In this document: piece by piece, positions 42,898-51,710 of the stretch
How the letters are laid out: each line of letters starts with the position of its first letter
How positions within the stretch are numbered: the first letter of the stretch is position 1
Source: Verrucomicrobiota bacterium
Lineage (GTDB): Bacteria > Verrucomicrobiota > Verrucomicrobiia > Limisphaerales > J093
Length of the DNA stretch: 64,000 nucleotides
NCBI GenBank assembly: GCA_016716505.1
Contig: JADJWF010000002.1
Span: 682,001-746,000, forward strand
Reading direction: 5' to 3'
The notes under the pieces: generated by a model
Seen by the model: the letters and a program-made list of their open reading frames with translations, nothing else
The model's database searches: none
What the model was told of the DNA's origin: nothing
Program-made: the position numbers and the translations under genes

Positions 42898-44334
42898 GTG
42901 GACACCCACCAGCCGGGTTCAACCATCAACGAACTGCGCGACTTGTTCGACCGCCAGCGCGCGGCGTTCGAGCGCGAGCCCTTCCCCGACCTCCGCACGC
43001 GGCGTGACCGGGTCGGGCGAATCCTCGCGCTGACACTTGAACACGAATCCGACCTGGTGGCCGCCATCTCGCGGGATTTCGGGCATCGCTGCGCCCAGGA
43101 GACGCGGCTGGCGGAATTGTTTATCGTCATCACGGCGGCGCGGACCGCGCTGCGGCGTCTCCCGCGCTGGATGCATCCCCAGCGCGTGGCCACTCCCGTC
43201 AACCTGCTGCCCGGGCGCAGCGAGCTGCGGCCGCAACCACTCGGTGTGGTGGGCATCATCAGCCCGTGGAACTATCCGTACCAACTCGCCATGCTCCCCG
43301 CGCTGGGCGCGCTCGCCGCGGGCAACCGCGTGCTCCTGAAGCCCTCCGAGTTGACGCCGACCTTCTCCGCCCTGCTGCGCGAGTTGGTCGCCCGGCGCTT
43401 CAGTGAGGAGGAGTTTGCCGTCGTGCTGGGCGACGCGGCGGTGGGCGGGGCCTTCGCCGAATTGCCGTGGGACCACCTGTTCTTCACCGGCTCCACGGCG
43501 GTGGGCCGGCAAGTGGCGCTCGCCGCTGCTGCGAATCTGACGCCCGTCACCCTCGAACTCGGCGGCAAATCGCCCGCCCTCTTTGCGCCGGATGCGGACT
43601 TCGCGCTGACCTTGCCGCGTTTGGCAGCCGGCAAACTGCTGAACGCGGGTCAGACGTGCATCGCGCCTGATTACGCGCTGGTGCCGGCAGCGCGGCGCGA
43701 AGCATGGGTGGCCGGACTGAAAGCGGCGGTGGCCGCGCTCTATCCGACCATCGCGGGCAACCCGGATTACACGGCCATCATCAGCGAGCGCCATTTTCAG
43801 CGGCTCACGGGACTGATGGAGGACGCCCGCAGGCGCGGCGCGACGGTCGTGGACTTGCGTCCCGCCGGTGAAGCCCCCGACCCTGCCCGGCGCCGCTTCC
43901 CGCCAACGCTGCTGCTCAACGTCACCGAGGAGATGGCCGTCATGCGGGAGGAGATCTTTGGCCCGCTGTTGCCGGTGGAGACCTACGAATCGCTTGAGGA
44001 AGCCATCCGGCGGGTCAACGCGCGCCCGCGCCCGCTGGCCCTGTATTTCTTCGGCGAACGCGCAGTGGACCGGGAGCGCGTGTTGCAGGAAACGATCGCG
44101 GGCGGGGTGACGGTCAACGATACGCTGTGGCACATCGTGAACGAGAAATTGCCGTTCGGCGGGGTGGGACCATCTGGCCAGGGCTGCTACCACGGCGAAC
44201 ATTCATTCCGCCGCTTCAGCCACTTGAAACCCGTCTTTTACCAGTCGCGCTGGGCAACCGGAAAATTCCTTTGGCCGCCCTACGGCGCGCGCTTCGACCG
44301 GATTTTCGGCTGGATCAAACGTCTCAGCCGCTAA
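42898..44334 (+). CDS. Aldehyde dehydrogenase (coniferyl-aldehyde dehydrogenase-like)
   Basis: 478 residues from a GTG. The ALDH signature residues are present: FFTGSTAVGR, LELGGKSP with general base Glu220, and GQTCIAPDY with nucleophile Cys254; NDTLWHIVNEKLPFGGVGPSGQG is the typical C-terminal block. Length and the motif PWNYPYQL place it with the class-3-like/coniferyl aldehyde dehydrogenases, which oxidise aromatic or medium-chain aldehydes with NAD(P). A C-terminal hydrophobic or basic tail (WPPYGARFDRIFGWIKRLSR) may touch the membrane, as in fatty aldehyde dehydrogenases. It is convergent with, and overlaps by four bases, the oxidoreductase gene. Confidence 0.92.
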   Translation: MDTHQPGSTINELRDLFDRQRAAFEREPFPDLRTRRDRVGRILALTLEHESDLVAAISRDFGHRCAQETRLAELFIVITAARTALRRLPRWMHPQRVATPVNLLPGRSELRPQPLGVVGIISPWNYPYQLAMLPALGALAAGNRVLLKPSELTPTFSALLRELVARRFSEEEFAVVLGDAAVGGAFAELPWDHLFFTGSTAVGRQVALAAAANLTPVTLELGGKSPALFAPDADFALTLPRLAAGKLLNAGQTCIAPDYALVPAARREAWVAGLKAAVAALYPTIAGNPDYTAIISERHFQRLTGLMEDARRRGATVVDLRPAGEAPDPARRRFPPTLLLNVTEEMAVMREEIFGPLLPVETYESLEEAIRRVNARPRPLALYFFGERAVDRERVLQETIAGGVTVNDTLWHIVNEKLPFGGVGPSGQGCYHGEHSFRRFSHLKPVFYQSRWATGKFLWPPYGARFDRIFGWIKRLSR

Positions 44335-45752
44335 AATCCACCCACGTTCCAACCCACGCGGTACCGCCGGCTCACGAGCTTGGTCGCCTCGGCGTGATTC
44401 GGAAACTTCAGGGCGTGGCCGTCCCATTCGAGCTTGGTCCCGGGCACCCGCATGGCGATGGTGCCAACCAGGATCGCTTCGGTCATGGGCCCCGCTTGGG
44501 CGAAATGCGATTCCGTCTTCGGCCCGCCCAGGCAGGCATCGGCGAAATGGTGGTAGTGATTCCGGTTCTCGAACTTGGGCCGGGTGACACTTTTGAACTT
44601 TTCCTCGGGCAGCAGCAGCGGCGTGCTGCCCAAAGGATTGAGTAACGCGCCGTCCTCGCCGACCACCATCGCCGACTCGGTGGGATAGTCTTCCACCGAA
44701 TACAGCGCGCGGATTTCCCGGGGCGCCCAGAACTCGCCATCAAACCACTCAACCGGTAATTCCGGGCCTGCGGTCAATTCGTTGCCCGGAAAGATCCACG
44801 TGATGTGGTTGGCCTGCGGCCACGTGTCGGCGCGGCGTTCCGCCGAAGCCGTCCAACTCTCGTCTGCGCGGCCAATCACCGACTTCGGAGTGCCCAGTCC
44901 CAGCCCCTTCCACACAGCATCGAAAATGTGGCACCCAATGTCGCCCGACCAGCCGGTGCCGAAGTCGAGCCACGCCCGCCACTTCACGGGGTGGTAAATG
45001 TCCGGCGCGTAGCCGCGCGTCGGCGCGGTGCCGAGCCAGCGGTCCCAGTCGAGCCACTCTGGGGGTGGCTGCGATTGCGCCGGGCGCGGACCTTTCAACC
45101 GGTACGCTTCCACCGCGCCGGGGCGATTGGCGCTCAGGTACAGGTGTTTGACTTTGCCGATCACCCCCGCGCGCAACCACTGCACCACCGTGCGATCCCC
45201 GGCGCCGGACGCGAGCTGGGTTCCGAGTTGCGTCACAACCTTTTTTTCCGCGGCCGCCGTGGTGAGCGCGCGAACCTCGGCGACGTCGTGACACATCGGC
45301 TTCTGGCAATACACATGTTTGCCGCGCTGGATTGCCGACCACGAAATCGCGAAGTGCATGTGGTCGGGCACGGTGACGTTGACCGAGTCAATCCGGTCAC
45401 CCTCCTGCTCCAGCAACTCACGCCAGTCACGGTAGGTGCGCGCGCCGGGAACGGCCGCAGCGGCCTTGTTGAGTGCGTTCGCGTCCACATCGCAGAGGGC
45501 GACGACCTGCGTACGCGGGTGTTGTTGGAAGTTCTGCAGATCCACCCAGCCCATGCCACCGACACCAATGCACGCGTGATTCAGCTTACCATTGGCTGAA
45601 ACCGCCGCCCATCCGCTCCGGCCGAGGAACGGCCCGGCAGCGGCGGCGAGCCCGAGGGACTGCAAGAAACGCCGTCGCGGCAAGGTGGCGCGCTGTCGCG
45701 ACGTCATCAAGGGAACGGCCTGTGGGATGCGGGGATCGGAAGGAATGGACAT
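44331..45752 (-). CDS. Tat-exported Gfo/Idh/MocA-family oxidoreductase
   Basis: 473 residues; GAGAG lies upstream of the ATG at 45752, and an in-frame ATG at codon 16 also leaves the Tat motif LPRRRFLQSLGLAAAAG intact. The Rossmann start is ACIGVGGMGWVDL, followed by VVALCDVDANALNKAA, DSVNVTVPDHMHF and the family marker GKHVYCQKPMCHDVAEVRAL (the EKP-type motif, here QKP). The C-terminal region has GCHIFDAVWKGLG. Members oxidise or epimerise sugars with NAD(P); exported ones with bound cofactor are abundant in Planctomycetes and Verrucomicrobiota. No neighbour hints at its sugar. Confidence 0.9.
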   Translation of the reverse strand: MSIPSDPRIPQAVPLMTSRQRATLPRRRFLQSLGLAAAAGPFLGRSGWAAVSANGKLNHACIGVGGMGWVDLQNFQQHPRTQVVALCDVDANALNKAAAAVPGARTYRDWRELLEQEGDRIDSVNVTVPDHMHFAISWSAIQRGKHVYCQKPMCHDVAEVRALTTAAAEKKVVTQLGTQLASGAGDRTVVQWLRAGVIGKVKHLYLSANRPGAVEAYRLKGPRPAQSQPPPEWLDWDRWLGTAPTRGYAPDIYHPVKWRAWLDFGTGWSGDIGCHIFDAVWKGLGLGTPKSVIGRADESWTASAERRADTWPQANHITWIFPGNELTAGPELPVEWFDGEFWAPREIRALYSVEDYPTESAMVVGEDGALLNPLGSTPLLLPEEKFKSVTRPKFENRNHYHHFADACLGGPKTESHFAQAGPMTEAILVGTIAMRVPGTKLEWDGHALKFPNHAEATKLVSRRYRVGWNVGGF

Positions 45753-46051
45753 GGGTGCTCTCGTAACAGAGGCCGCGCGCGTGACAAGGACAAACCACCG
45801 GCCACCGTTCCCGCCGGGTCCACCGGCTCAAGGCAGCCCAAGGTGCATGGAGGCCGGGATGGCTCAACCCCGTTCAGAGAGCGCCAGCGGAGCTATCCAC
45901 TATGGCGCCGCCGGAACCCGATCCAATTGCCTCCCTCCCCACCGTGCCAGGTTGCCAGGCTGCCCCGATCACCTGGCGTAGCGCTGCCGCCGCGGGCGCT
46001 GATCACGGCCACCGCCCCGGCCGCTGCCAACCGACGCCTTCTCCTGCCAGC

Positions 46052-46630
46052 TCAGAACCCGACGCTGGGCCGGCGCCCCTGTTTCACGATGGTCTTCTCG
46101 TCCTCCCAGACCGCGATGCCTTCTCGGGAGCTGAGTGAAAGTTGGAAGACGAAGGCCGACTGGCGCTTGTTCCCCTCGGTGATCCGGTCCTCGATGATCT
46201 TGCCCGCGAGGGTGTAGTCCGGCGCGCGGTTGCCGATCTGGTACCGGGCGGCCAGCGGGTCTTCCGGTTCGTCTGCGAGGCTGATGGTGGTGGAGGTCAC
46301 CACCTTGCCCGTTTTCAGCAGCGCGACCCGCATCTTCTTGACGAGCAGGTCGGTGTCAATCTGGCTGCCGGTGTTGTTTTGAATCCGGCTGATGGCCAGC
46401 AAGGCCGGGGTGCCGGGTACGCCGCTGCGGAGCAGGCCCGGGTTGATCTGGGCCTCGATCAACGAATTGACCATGGTGTCCGCCGCATTGGCGAAATCCT
46501 GGATGTTGATCTGGGAGGTCGTCGTCATGAGCCGGGAACTGGTCGGCTCGACGTACGTGGTTTTGCTGGCGCAACCGGCGGTCAAAAAGACCGCCAGCAC
46601 GGCGAGGGAGGGCAACAGGGATCGTTTCAT
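46052..46630 (-). CDS. lpoB: Penicillin-binding protein activator LpoB-like lipoprotein
   Basis: 192 residues with a lipobox LTAGC (Cys20). After a short linker the LpoB fold signature is seen: QDFANAADTMVNSLIEA, ALLAISRIQNNTGSQIDTDLL, GKVVTSTTIS, DYTLAGKIIEDRITEG and VFQLSLSSREGIAVWEDEKTIVKQG. In E. coli LpoB crosses from the outer membrane to activate the peptidoglycan synthase PBP1b. No penicillin-binding protein gene is nearby. It is the last gene of a three-lipoprotein operon, 15 bp after the YcfL-like gene. Confidence 0.88.
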   Translation of the reverse strand: MKRSLLPSLAVLAVFLTAGCASKTTYVEPTSSRLMTTTSQINIQDFANAADTMVNSLIEAQINPGLLRSGVPGTPALLAISRIQNNTGSQIDTDLLVKKMRVALLKTGKVVTSTTISLADEPEDPLAARYQIGNRAPDYTLAGKIIEDRITEGNKRQSAFVFQLSLSSREGIAVWEDEKTIVKQGRRPSVGF

Positions 46631-46645
46631 GATTGAGCGGCTTGG

Positions 46646-47080
46646 TCAGTTCAGAGCTTCCAAAAAGGTCAGGCGGTAATCCTTGGCCTCGGCGGTGGGG
46701 GCCACGATGGTGATGTAACCGGTTTCCCGCCCCTCCAGCGAGCGGGCGATGGCGGAGGCCTGGGGTTGGCGGATCAACATGCCGTGGGCGTCAAACCACT
46801 CCACTCGGTAGGTGAATCGCTGGCGCTTGTTGGTCAGGTTGCGCACCTCGACCTGCACCTTGAGATGGCCGTTTTCCGCCGCAAGGGCGTTGACGGCCGC
46901 AACGTTAACCTTCCTGTCCAGGCTTCGGTCAGTGACCACCTTTTTGAAGGACACCATTCGCCCGTCGCTGCCGGGCGCGGACGGCTCCACGGTGTTCACC
47001 GTTCGGGTGGCGCAGCCGGCGAGCATCGCCGCCAGGGCGGCTCCCGCGGCCACGCGAATAATCAAGTTGGCGAGTTTCAT
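46646..47080 (-). CDS. YcfL/DUF1425-family lipoprotein
   Basis: 144 residues with lipobox MLAGC (Cys23). The domain is an immunoglobulin-like beta-sandwich with VNVAAVNALAAENGHLKVQVEVRNLTNKRQRFTYRVEWFDAHGML and a C-terminal strand YITIVAPTAEAKDYRLTFLE, as in YcfL of E. coli, whose gene is also beside lpoB. Its start overlaps the COG3014 stop (ATGA), so the two are coupled. The function of YcfL is unknown; linkage suggests it assists LpoB at the envelope. Confidence 0.82.
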   Translation of the reverse strand: MKLANLIIRVAAGAALAAMLAGCATRTVNTVEPSAPGSDGRMVSFKKVVTDRSLDRKVNVAAVNALAAENGHLKVQVEVRNLTNKRQRFTYRVEWFDAHGMLIRQPQASAIARSLEGRETGYITIVAPTAEAKDYRLTFLEALN

Positions 47081-48492
47081 CGGAGTTTGAACTGGCTGAC
47101 CAGCAGGGGGGTGCCCGCGGACACAGACTTCACGTAAACCACATTCACGACGCCGTCAATGAGCGCCACATTCAGCGATTGCCCGCCCGGGGCCGCCACC
47201 GTGAGTTGCCGGCTCGCGGGCGTGTTGATCCGGGCGACTTGAAATTCCTTCGGCAAGGTCGTCCAGGAACGGGTGTCGGCGATGTTCACGGCCATCTGAG
47301 CCACCGCGGTCGCGATCCGCACCAACATGCCCAATTCACCGCTTTGTTGCCAGGCGGCCCGGTTCGCCGCGTAAGCCGCCGCCCCTTTCGCCAGCGTCGC
47401 GATGACCGTACGGGTGACGATCGCGGGCAGTTCGTTCTTGAAGTCTTGGGCGATCACCGCGTCCATGCTGCTGACCGTCTGGGTGGTTTCCTGCACGCCG
47501 TCGGCCGTAACCGTGATCGCTGGCAACTGGCCTTCGTGGAAGACCAATTTGGGAAACGCTGCCCCGACGTACGATACATCCGCGAAGATGATCGGGATGT
47601 CTATCCGCACTTGGTCACGGCTCGCGCCGCGGCCGTTCTCGAAGATCACGTACGTCAGCGGCGGCGGGCGCTGGCCGCGCAGCAGGTCGCTGGCAGCACG
47701 CACGTCCGCGGCGACGAATCGGTTTTCGCCCGCCACCTCGATCACGCGATTCAGCGACTTGATCGCCCGCTCCAGATCGGAAGCGCCGCCACCGGCGTGG
47801 AGGAAGTACAGACCATCCAGATACACCGAGAACGGGTTCACATAGTCCGCGTACGCCCGGAAGCCCACGAGGTTCTGAGAGAGTCCGTTCACGGCCTGGT
47901 TGAACGTGGGATCGGCCTTGGTCCGGGCGATCGCCTCCGGGTCTTTGCTCGCCCGTTCCGCCGCCTGCGCCTGCTCGATGCGCCGGCGGTTCTCCGCCAC
48001 CGCGTCCTGCTGGCGCTGATACATGCGGATGACTTCCGGCCGCGCCCGGTCCACATCCCCCACGGCGAGGAAGTTCAAGGCCTTGTACGTGTGCAGCATG
48101 ATCTTGTCGTAGGGCCGACCTTCGTAGGGGAGATTCTGCTGATTGGAGAAAGTGGCGAGCGCCTCCTGCCCTACCCGCACCTTCGCCGCCTGCTCGTAGC
48201 GGTCAATGGCAGCGGCCGCGATGTCGAAGTGGCGGTTGCTGTTCGTGTAATCCCCGATGGCGCGCAAGGCCGCCCCCGCCTCCAAGTTCCAGATCACGGC
48301 ATCTTTGCCGTTGGACTGCTTGCGGGCACGGCTGGAGAAGTCCCGCGCCGCGGCGGCGTAGTTTCCCGAAGCCCACGCCGTACTCATGGTCGAGGCCTGG
48401 TCCTTGTACGTGGCACAGCCGCTGGTCAGCACCAGCCAGCCAGCACACGCCAGCGCGACCCAACCGCGCCACCTGTTGTCCTGTGGATTCAT
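47077..48492 (-). CDS. COG3014-family lipoprotein
   Basis: 471 residues with lipobox VLTSGC (Cys26). The N-terminal half is TPR-like and helical (SGNYAAAARDFSSRARKQSNGKDAVIWNLEAG; DYTNSNRHFDIAAAAIDRYEQAAKV; ALNFLAVGDVDRARPEVIRMYQRQQDAV), with FRAYADYVNPFSVYLDGLYFLHAG as the family hallmark. The C-terminal half is beta-rich (IPIIFADVSYVGAAFPKLVFHEGQ; SWTTLPKEFQVARI). This family is encoded with YcfL and LpoB in several Proteobacteria, in this same order. The role is unknown; a scaffold for the LpoB system is a fair guess. It is the first gene of the operon. Confidence 0.85.
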   Translation of the reverse strand: MNPQDNRWRGWVALACAGWLVLTSGCATYKDQASTMSTAWASGNYAAAARDFSSRARKQSNGKDAVIWNLEAGAALRAIGDYTNSNRHFDIAAAAIDRYEQAAKVRVGQEALATFSNQQNLPYEGRPYDKIMLHTYKALNFLAVGDVDRARPEVIRMYQRQQDAVAENRRRIEQAQAAERASKDPEAIARTKADPTFNQAVNGLSQNLVGFRAYADYVNPFSVYLDGLYFLHAGGGASDLERAIKSLNRVIEVAGENRFVAADVRAASDLLRGQRPPPLTYVIFENGRGASRDQVRIDIPIIFADVSYVGAAFPKLVFHEGQLPAITVTADGVQETTQTVSSMDAVIAQDFKNELPAIVTRTVIATLAKGAAAYAANRAAWQQSGELGMLVRIATAVAQMAVNIADTRSWTTLPKEFQVARINTPASRQLTVAAPGGQSLNVALIDGVVNVVYVKSVSAGTPLLVSQFKLR

Positions 48493-48838
48493 CTCACCCA
48501 GTCACCGGGACAGAATTTGGAGGAGGCGGGCCGAATCCACAAGCGCGGCAGCAAGTGGGTTGGGCACGTGCCACTCTTACGCAGGACCCGCCCGCCGGGC
48601 GGGGAATTCGCCTGCGGCGACTGGAGCCCGGCTGGCGTGACGACCGCGAGGCATCGAGCCACAAGCGGATTCGCTCCAAATGGAGCGCGATTCCAGCGGG
48701 GGCTGACCCTCGGCGCAACGCCGACCCCGGGGACGGTATGCCTTGCAATCGCCCCCAGCGGCTCCCATGCTGCTCCCGGCAAACACAAGTGCCGACAGAC
48801 CGAACACGGCCCGCGACAAAGCGGCGCCCTTTGAATCC
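48493..48838. other. 346-bp divergent intergenic region
   Basis: No gene found. It holds a 10-bp palindrome GGCACGTGCC at 48563-48572 and a GC-rich inverted repeat CCCGCCCG-C-CGGGCGGG at 48587-48603. Both lie between the starts of the divergent COG3014 and 48839 genes, so they could be regulatory, but there is no recognisable operator class and no T tract. Confidence 0.4.
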
Positions 48839-50758
48839 ATGAGTAATTCGTCCGACTTCGAGCTCGATCTCGACCTGCAGTTGCTTCCGGCGTGGGCGAG
48901 GGAACCCGTCCAACAAAACAAATACGCCCGCTTTGAGGGCGAAAGCGATGACGGTCCGCGTGGCGGGAAGGGCCGCCGGTCGTGGGCAGACCGCGAGCGC
49001 GAACCGCGCCGCGACCGGGGTCCGCGGCCCGATCGGCGGGACCGTCCGCCGCGAGCAGGTTCGGGTCCCGGTTCGGGAGGGCCAGGCGGTGAGCGACGGC
49101 CGTTTCCGGGCGGTCGGGACAGCCGGGACCGGGGGCCGCGACGTGATTTCAAGGCCGCGCCGCGCCCGGAGGACATCAAGCCGCTGGTGCCGGTGGACAT
49201 CAACTTCCTGCCCGATCCGAAGGGCGTGGACTCCCTGGCCCGCCAAATCAAGCTGACGGGGCGTTCATATCCCTTGTTTGAGATCGCCACCCTGATCATG
49301 GGCAAACCGGAGCGATTCAATCAGGAATTCAAGGTCCGCCGCGGGCCGGACGGCCAGCCGTTGCAGCGCCTTTTTGTCTGCTCGCTGGATGAATCGCTCT
49401 GGTTGAACGAGAACGAGGTCGCCCAGCACGTGCTCAAACACCACCTGGCCACCTTTTACGAGGTGCAGCGCGTCCCGACCGACCCACCCAAGGGCACCTA
49501 CACCTTCGTGGCGCAGTGCGGTGTGACTGGGGCTCTGCTGGGGCCGCCGAATCTGCACGGCTACCAGGATAAGCTGCGAAAAATCCACGCCGAGCGTTGT
49601 CCGCACATGCCATTCGAGACGTACAAGTCCCGCGTCAAGATCGTGAAGGACGAAGCCGTGGTGAAGCAGTGGGTCGAGGAGCAAAGCTTCCGCAGCGAGT
49701 ACGTCTGCCTGAACGTGCCGGAGCCACTCACCCTCGCAAGCCGGGAGGATATGGAGGCGCACTTCCGCGCCACTCACCTGCCCAACCTGGTCCGCGAGGT
49801 CGAGACCTTTGTCATCCCGGCGGCCGGCCCGCGCCGCGTGTTGTCGCCCGAACTGGGACGCGCGTTGCGGGTGACGCTCGAGCAGCAGCGGCGCTTTCCG
49901 ATCAAGGTGGCAACCTTGCTCAGTCAGCAGTTTGCCGCGCATGGCCTGCACTTTTTCAAGGTCAACAAAACGGTTACGCACGTGTGCGTGTCGCGGCCGC
50001 ATTACCTCGATCTGGAAAACACGGTGGTGTCCGAGGGCGTGCGGCGCATCGTGGAATTCATCGCGGCCAAACCGGGTTGCACGCGCAAGGCGTTGATTCA
50101 GGCGCTCGCCCCGGACCGGCCGGCTGCAGTATCAGAACCGTCGGTCACCGCCCCGGCGGAACCGGCACCTGCGCCCACGCCGACCGAAGCGCCGACCGCA
50201 GGACCCGCTCCCGCCGCGCCGGCGCCAGAGGCCGCAGCCCCCGCTCCAGCCGAGCCACCCGCAGCGCCTGCACCCGCTCCTGCCGCGCCCGCCGGTCCCG
50301 AACCGACCCCGGAGCAGCGGGCGGTAATCTCGGACCTGCACTGGTTGATTCACCAAGGGCATGTGATCGAGTTCAGCAACGGGCGCATGGAACTGGCCAA
50401 GAAGCCGCTTCCCAAACCGCCCCCGCCAACCAAAGCGCCCAAACCGGCGCCTACCACTGTCGCCCCTGCCGCGGACCAATCGGCAGAGACTCCGGCCTCA
50501 GAGACAACTCCGACGCCAGAGACGCAAGCTGCCGCAGCCACTGGAGAATCGGGGGGAACTGCGCCCGCCCCGGAATCCAGCACCGCCAGTTCCGCCCCGG
50601 TGGAATCCGCCGTGCCAGGCGAGGCGGAGGCCGCTCCGGCAGAGTCCGCACCGGCACCGATCGAGCCTCAGGCGGTCACCGAGACGCCACCCGCCGCTGC
50701 GTCGGCTGCGGCGACAGGCGAGCCGAAAGCAGAACCGCCCGCCGCGCCGGCAACCTGA
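48839..50758 (+). CDS. Conserved-looking hypothetical protein with RG-rich and Pro/Ala-rich low-complexity parts
   Basis: 639 residues from MSNSSDFELDLDLQLLPAWA. Residues about 30-100 are Arg/Gly/Pro/Asp-rich (repeats such as RRDRGPRPDRRDRPPRAG), like RG-rich RNA-binding tails. Residues 115-430 form a folded core (VDINFLPDPKGVDSLARQIK; YPLFEIATLIMGKPERF; VPTDPPKGTYTFVAQCGVTGALLGPPN). Residues about 430-500 and 545-639 are Pro/Ala-rich, with a short winged-helix-like module in between (ISDLHWLIHQGHVIEFSNGRMELA). I know similar proteins only as uncharacterised Verrucomicrobiota proteins. RNA binding is an inference from composition. Neither signal peptide nor membrane span is present. Confidence 0.7.
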   Translation: MSNSSDFELDLDLQLLPAWAREPVQQNKYARFEGESDDGPRGGKGRRSWADREREPRRDRGPRPDRRDRPPRAGSGPGSGGPGGERRPFPGGRDSRDRGPRRDFKAAPRPEDIKPLVPVDINFLPDPKGVDSLARQIKLTGRSYPLFEIATLIMGKPERFNQEFKVRRGPDGQPLQRLFVCSLDESLWLNENEVAQHVLKHHLATFYEVQRVPTDPPKGTYTFVAQCGVTGALLGPPNLHGYQDKLRKIHAERCPHMPFETYKSRVKIVKDEAVVKQWVEEQSFRSEYVCLNVPEPLTLASREDMEAHFRATHLPNLVREVETFVIPAAGPRRVLSPELGRALRVTLEQQRRFPIKVATLLSQQFAAHGLHFFKVNKTVTHVCVSRPHYLDLENTVVSEGVRRIVEFIAAKPGCTRKALIQALAPDRPAAVSEPSVTAPAEPAPAPTPTEAPTAGPAPAAPAPEAAAPAPAEPPAAPAPAPAAPAGPEPTPEQRAVISDLHWLIHQGHVIEFSNGRMELAKKPLPKPPPPTKAPKPAPTTVAPAADQSAETPASETTPTPETQAAAATGESGGTAPAPESSTASSAPVESAVPGEAEAAPAESAPAPIEPQAVTETPPAAASAAATGEPKAEPPAAPAT

Positions 50759-50817
50759 CGCGCGTTTCCGGGACGTTCGGTTTGCGCGCCGGCCCTGCGC
50801 GGCTAGCTTGGCCGGCG

Positions 50818-51450
50818 ATGAAACGTTGTTGCCTCTCTGCTTTCCTGGCGGCGTGCGTTCTGATTGGAAGCGCAGCCGCCGCCGAGGGCTCCGCATCTTC
50901 CATGAACACTTCTCCCTCTTCTTCCGCGAACCAAACCGAGACGTTGACGGTCGGCGGCGGTTGCTTCTGGTGTGTCGAGGCCGTGTTCGAACTGGTCGAG
51001 GGGGTGAAGTCGGTCGTCAGCGGCTACGCGGGCGGCCACGTGGAGAACCCGACCTACAAGCAGGTGTGCGAGGGTCGGACCGGCCATGCGGAAGTCGTCC
51101 GCATCGAGTTTGATCCCGCCAAGGTCACGGTGGAGCGCCTGCTTGAGATCTTTTGGGACTGCCATGATCCCACCACGCTCAACCGGCAGGGGGCGGATGT
51201 CGGCCCTCAATACCGTTCCATCATCCTCTACACAACCGAAGCCCAGCGGGATGCAGCCGAGAAATCGAAGGCGGCGGCCCAGAAAAGGTTTTCCCGCCCG
51301 ATCGTCACCGAGATCGTTCCACTGAGGAAGTTCTACGAGGCGGAGCTGTACCACCAGGACTACTTCCGTAACAACCCGAACCAGGGGTATTGCGCCGTCG
51401 TCATCGCTCCGAAGGTGGAGAAAATGAAGAAGAAGCTGGCGCCCCAGTGA
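50818..51450 (+). CDS. msrA: Exported peptide methionine sulfoxide reductase A
   Basis: 210 residues from MKRCCLSAFLAACVLIGSAAA, a signal peptide followed by a Ser-rich linker; the frame is open far upstream but that is antisense-type noise inside the previous gene. The MsrA catalytic motif GGGCFWCVEAVFE holds Cys49, and the fold continues with VSGYAGGHVENPTYKQVCEGRTGHAEVV and DVGPQYRSIILY. It reduces methionine-S-sulfoxide in proteins. Export places it in the periplasm, to repair envelope proteins. The usual C-terminal recycling Cys residues appear only as NQGYCAVVI (Cys near 195). It follows the RG-rich gene by 59 bp. Confidence 0.92.
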   Translation: MKRCCLSAFLAACVLIGSAAAAEGSASSMNTSPSSSANQTETLTVGGGCFWCVEAVFELVEGVKSVVSGYAGGHVENPTYKQVCEGRTGHAEVVRIEFDPAKVTVERLLEIFWDCHDPTTLNRQGADVGPQYRSIILYTTEAQRDAAEKSKAAAQKRFSRPIVTEIVPLRKFYEAELYHQDYFRNNPNQGYCAVVIAPKVEKMKKKLAPQ

Positions 51451-51710
51451 CGCCGCTGGCCCACCGCAGTCGCATTGACGCGCAAGGGCGATGGCCACCT
51501 TCGGCATCGCCGGAAACTGCCGACGGCTGGCTGGCTTTGCATTTCAACTTGGCTGGGAACCGACCGGCGGATGGGAACCTGCCGAACTGGCTTGCAAGGC
51601 GGGGGCACGCCGGTACCTTGCGGCGCGGTCTGAAGGCAGGAGGCCAGACGCACCCCGGTGACGACCGCCTCTGACGGGCAATTCCACGCCCGCCCGGACC
51701 GCCACGATCA

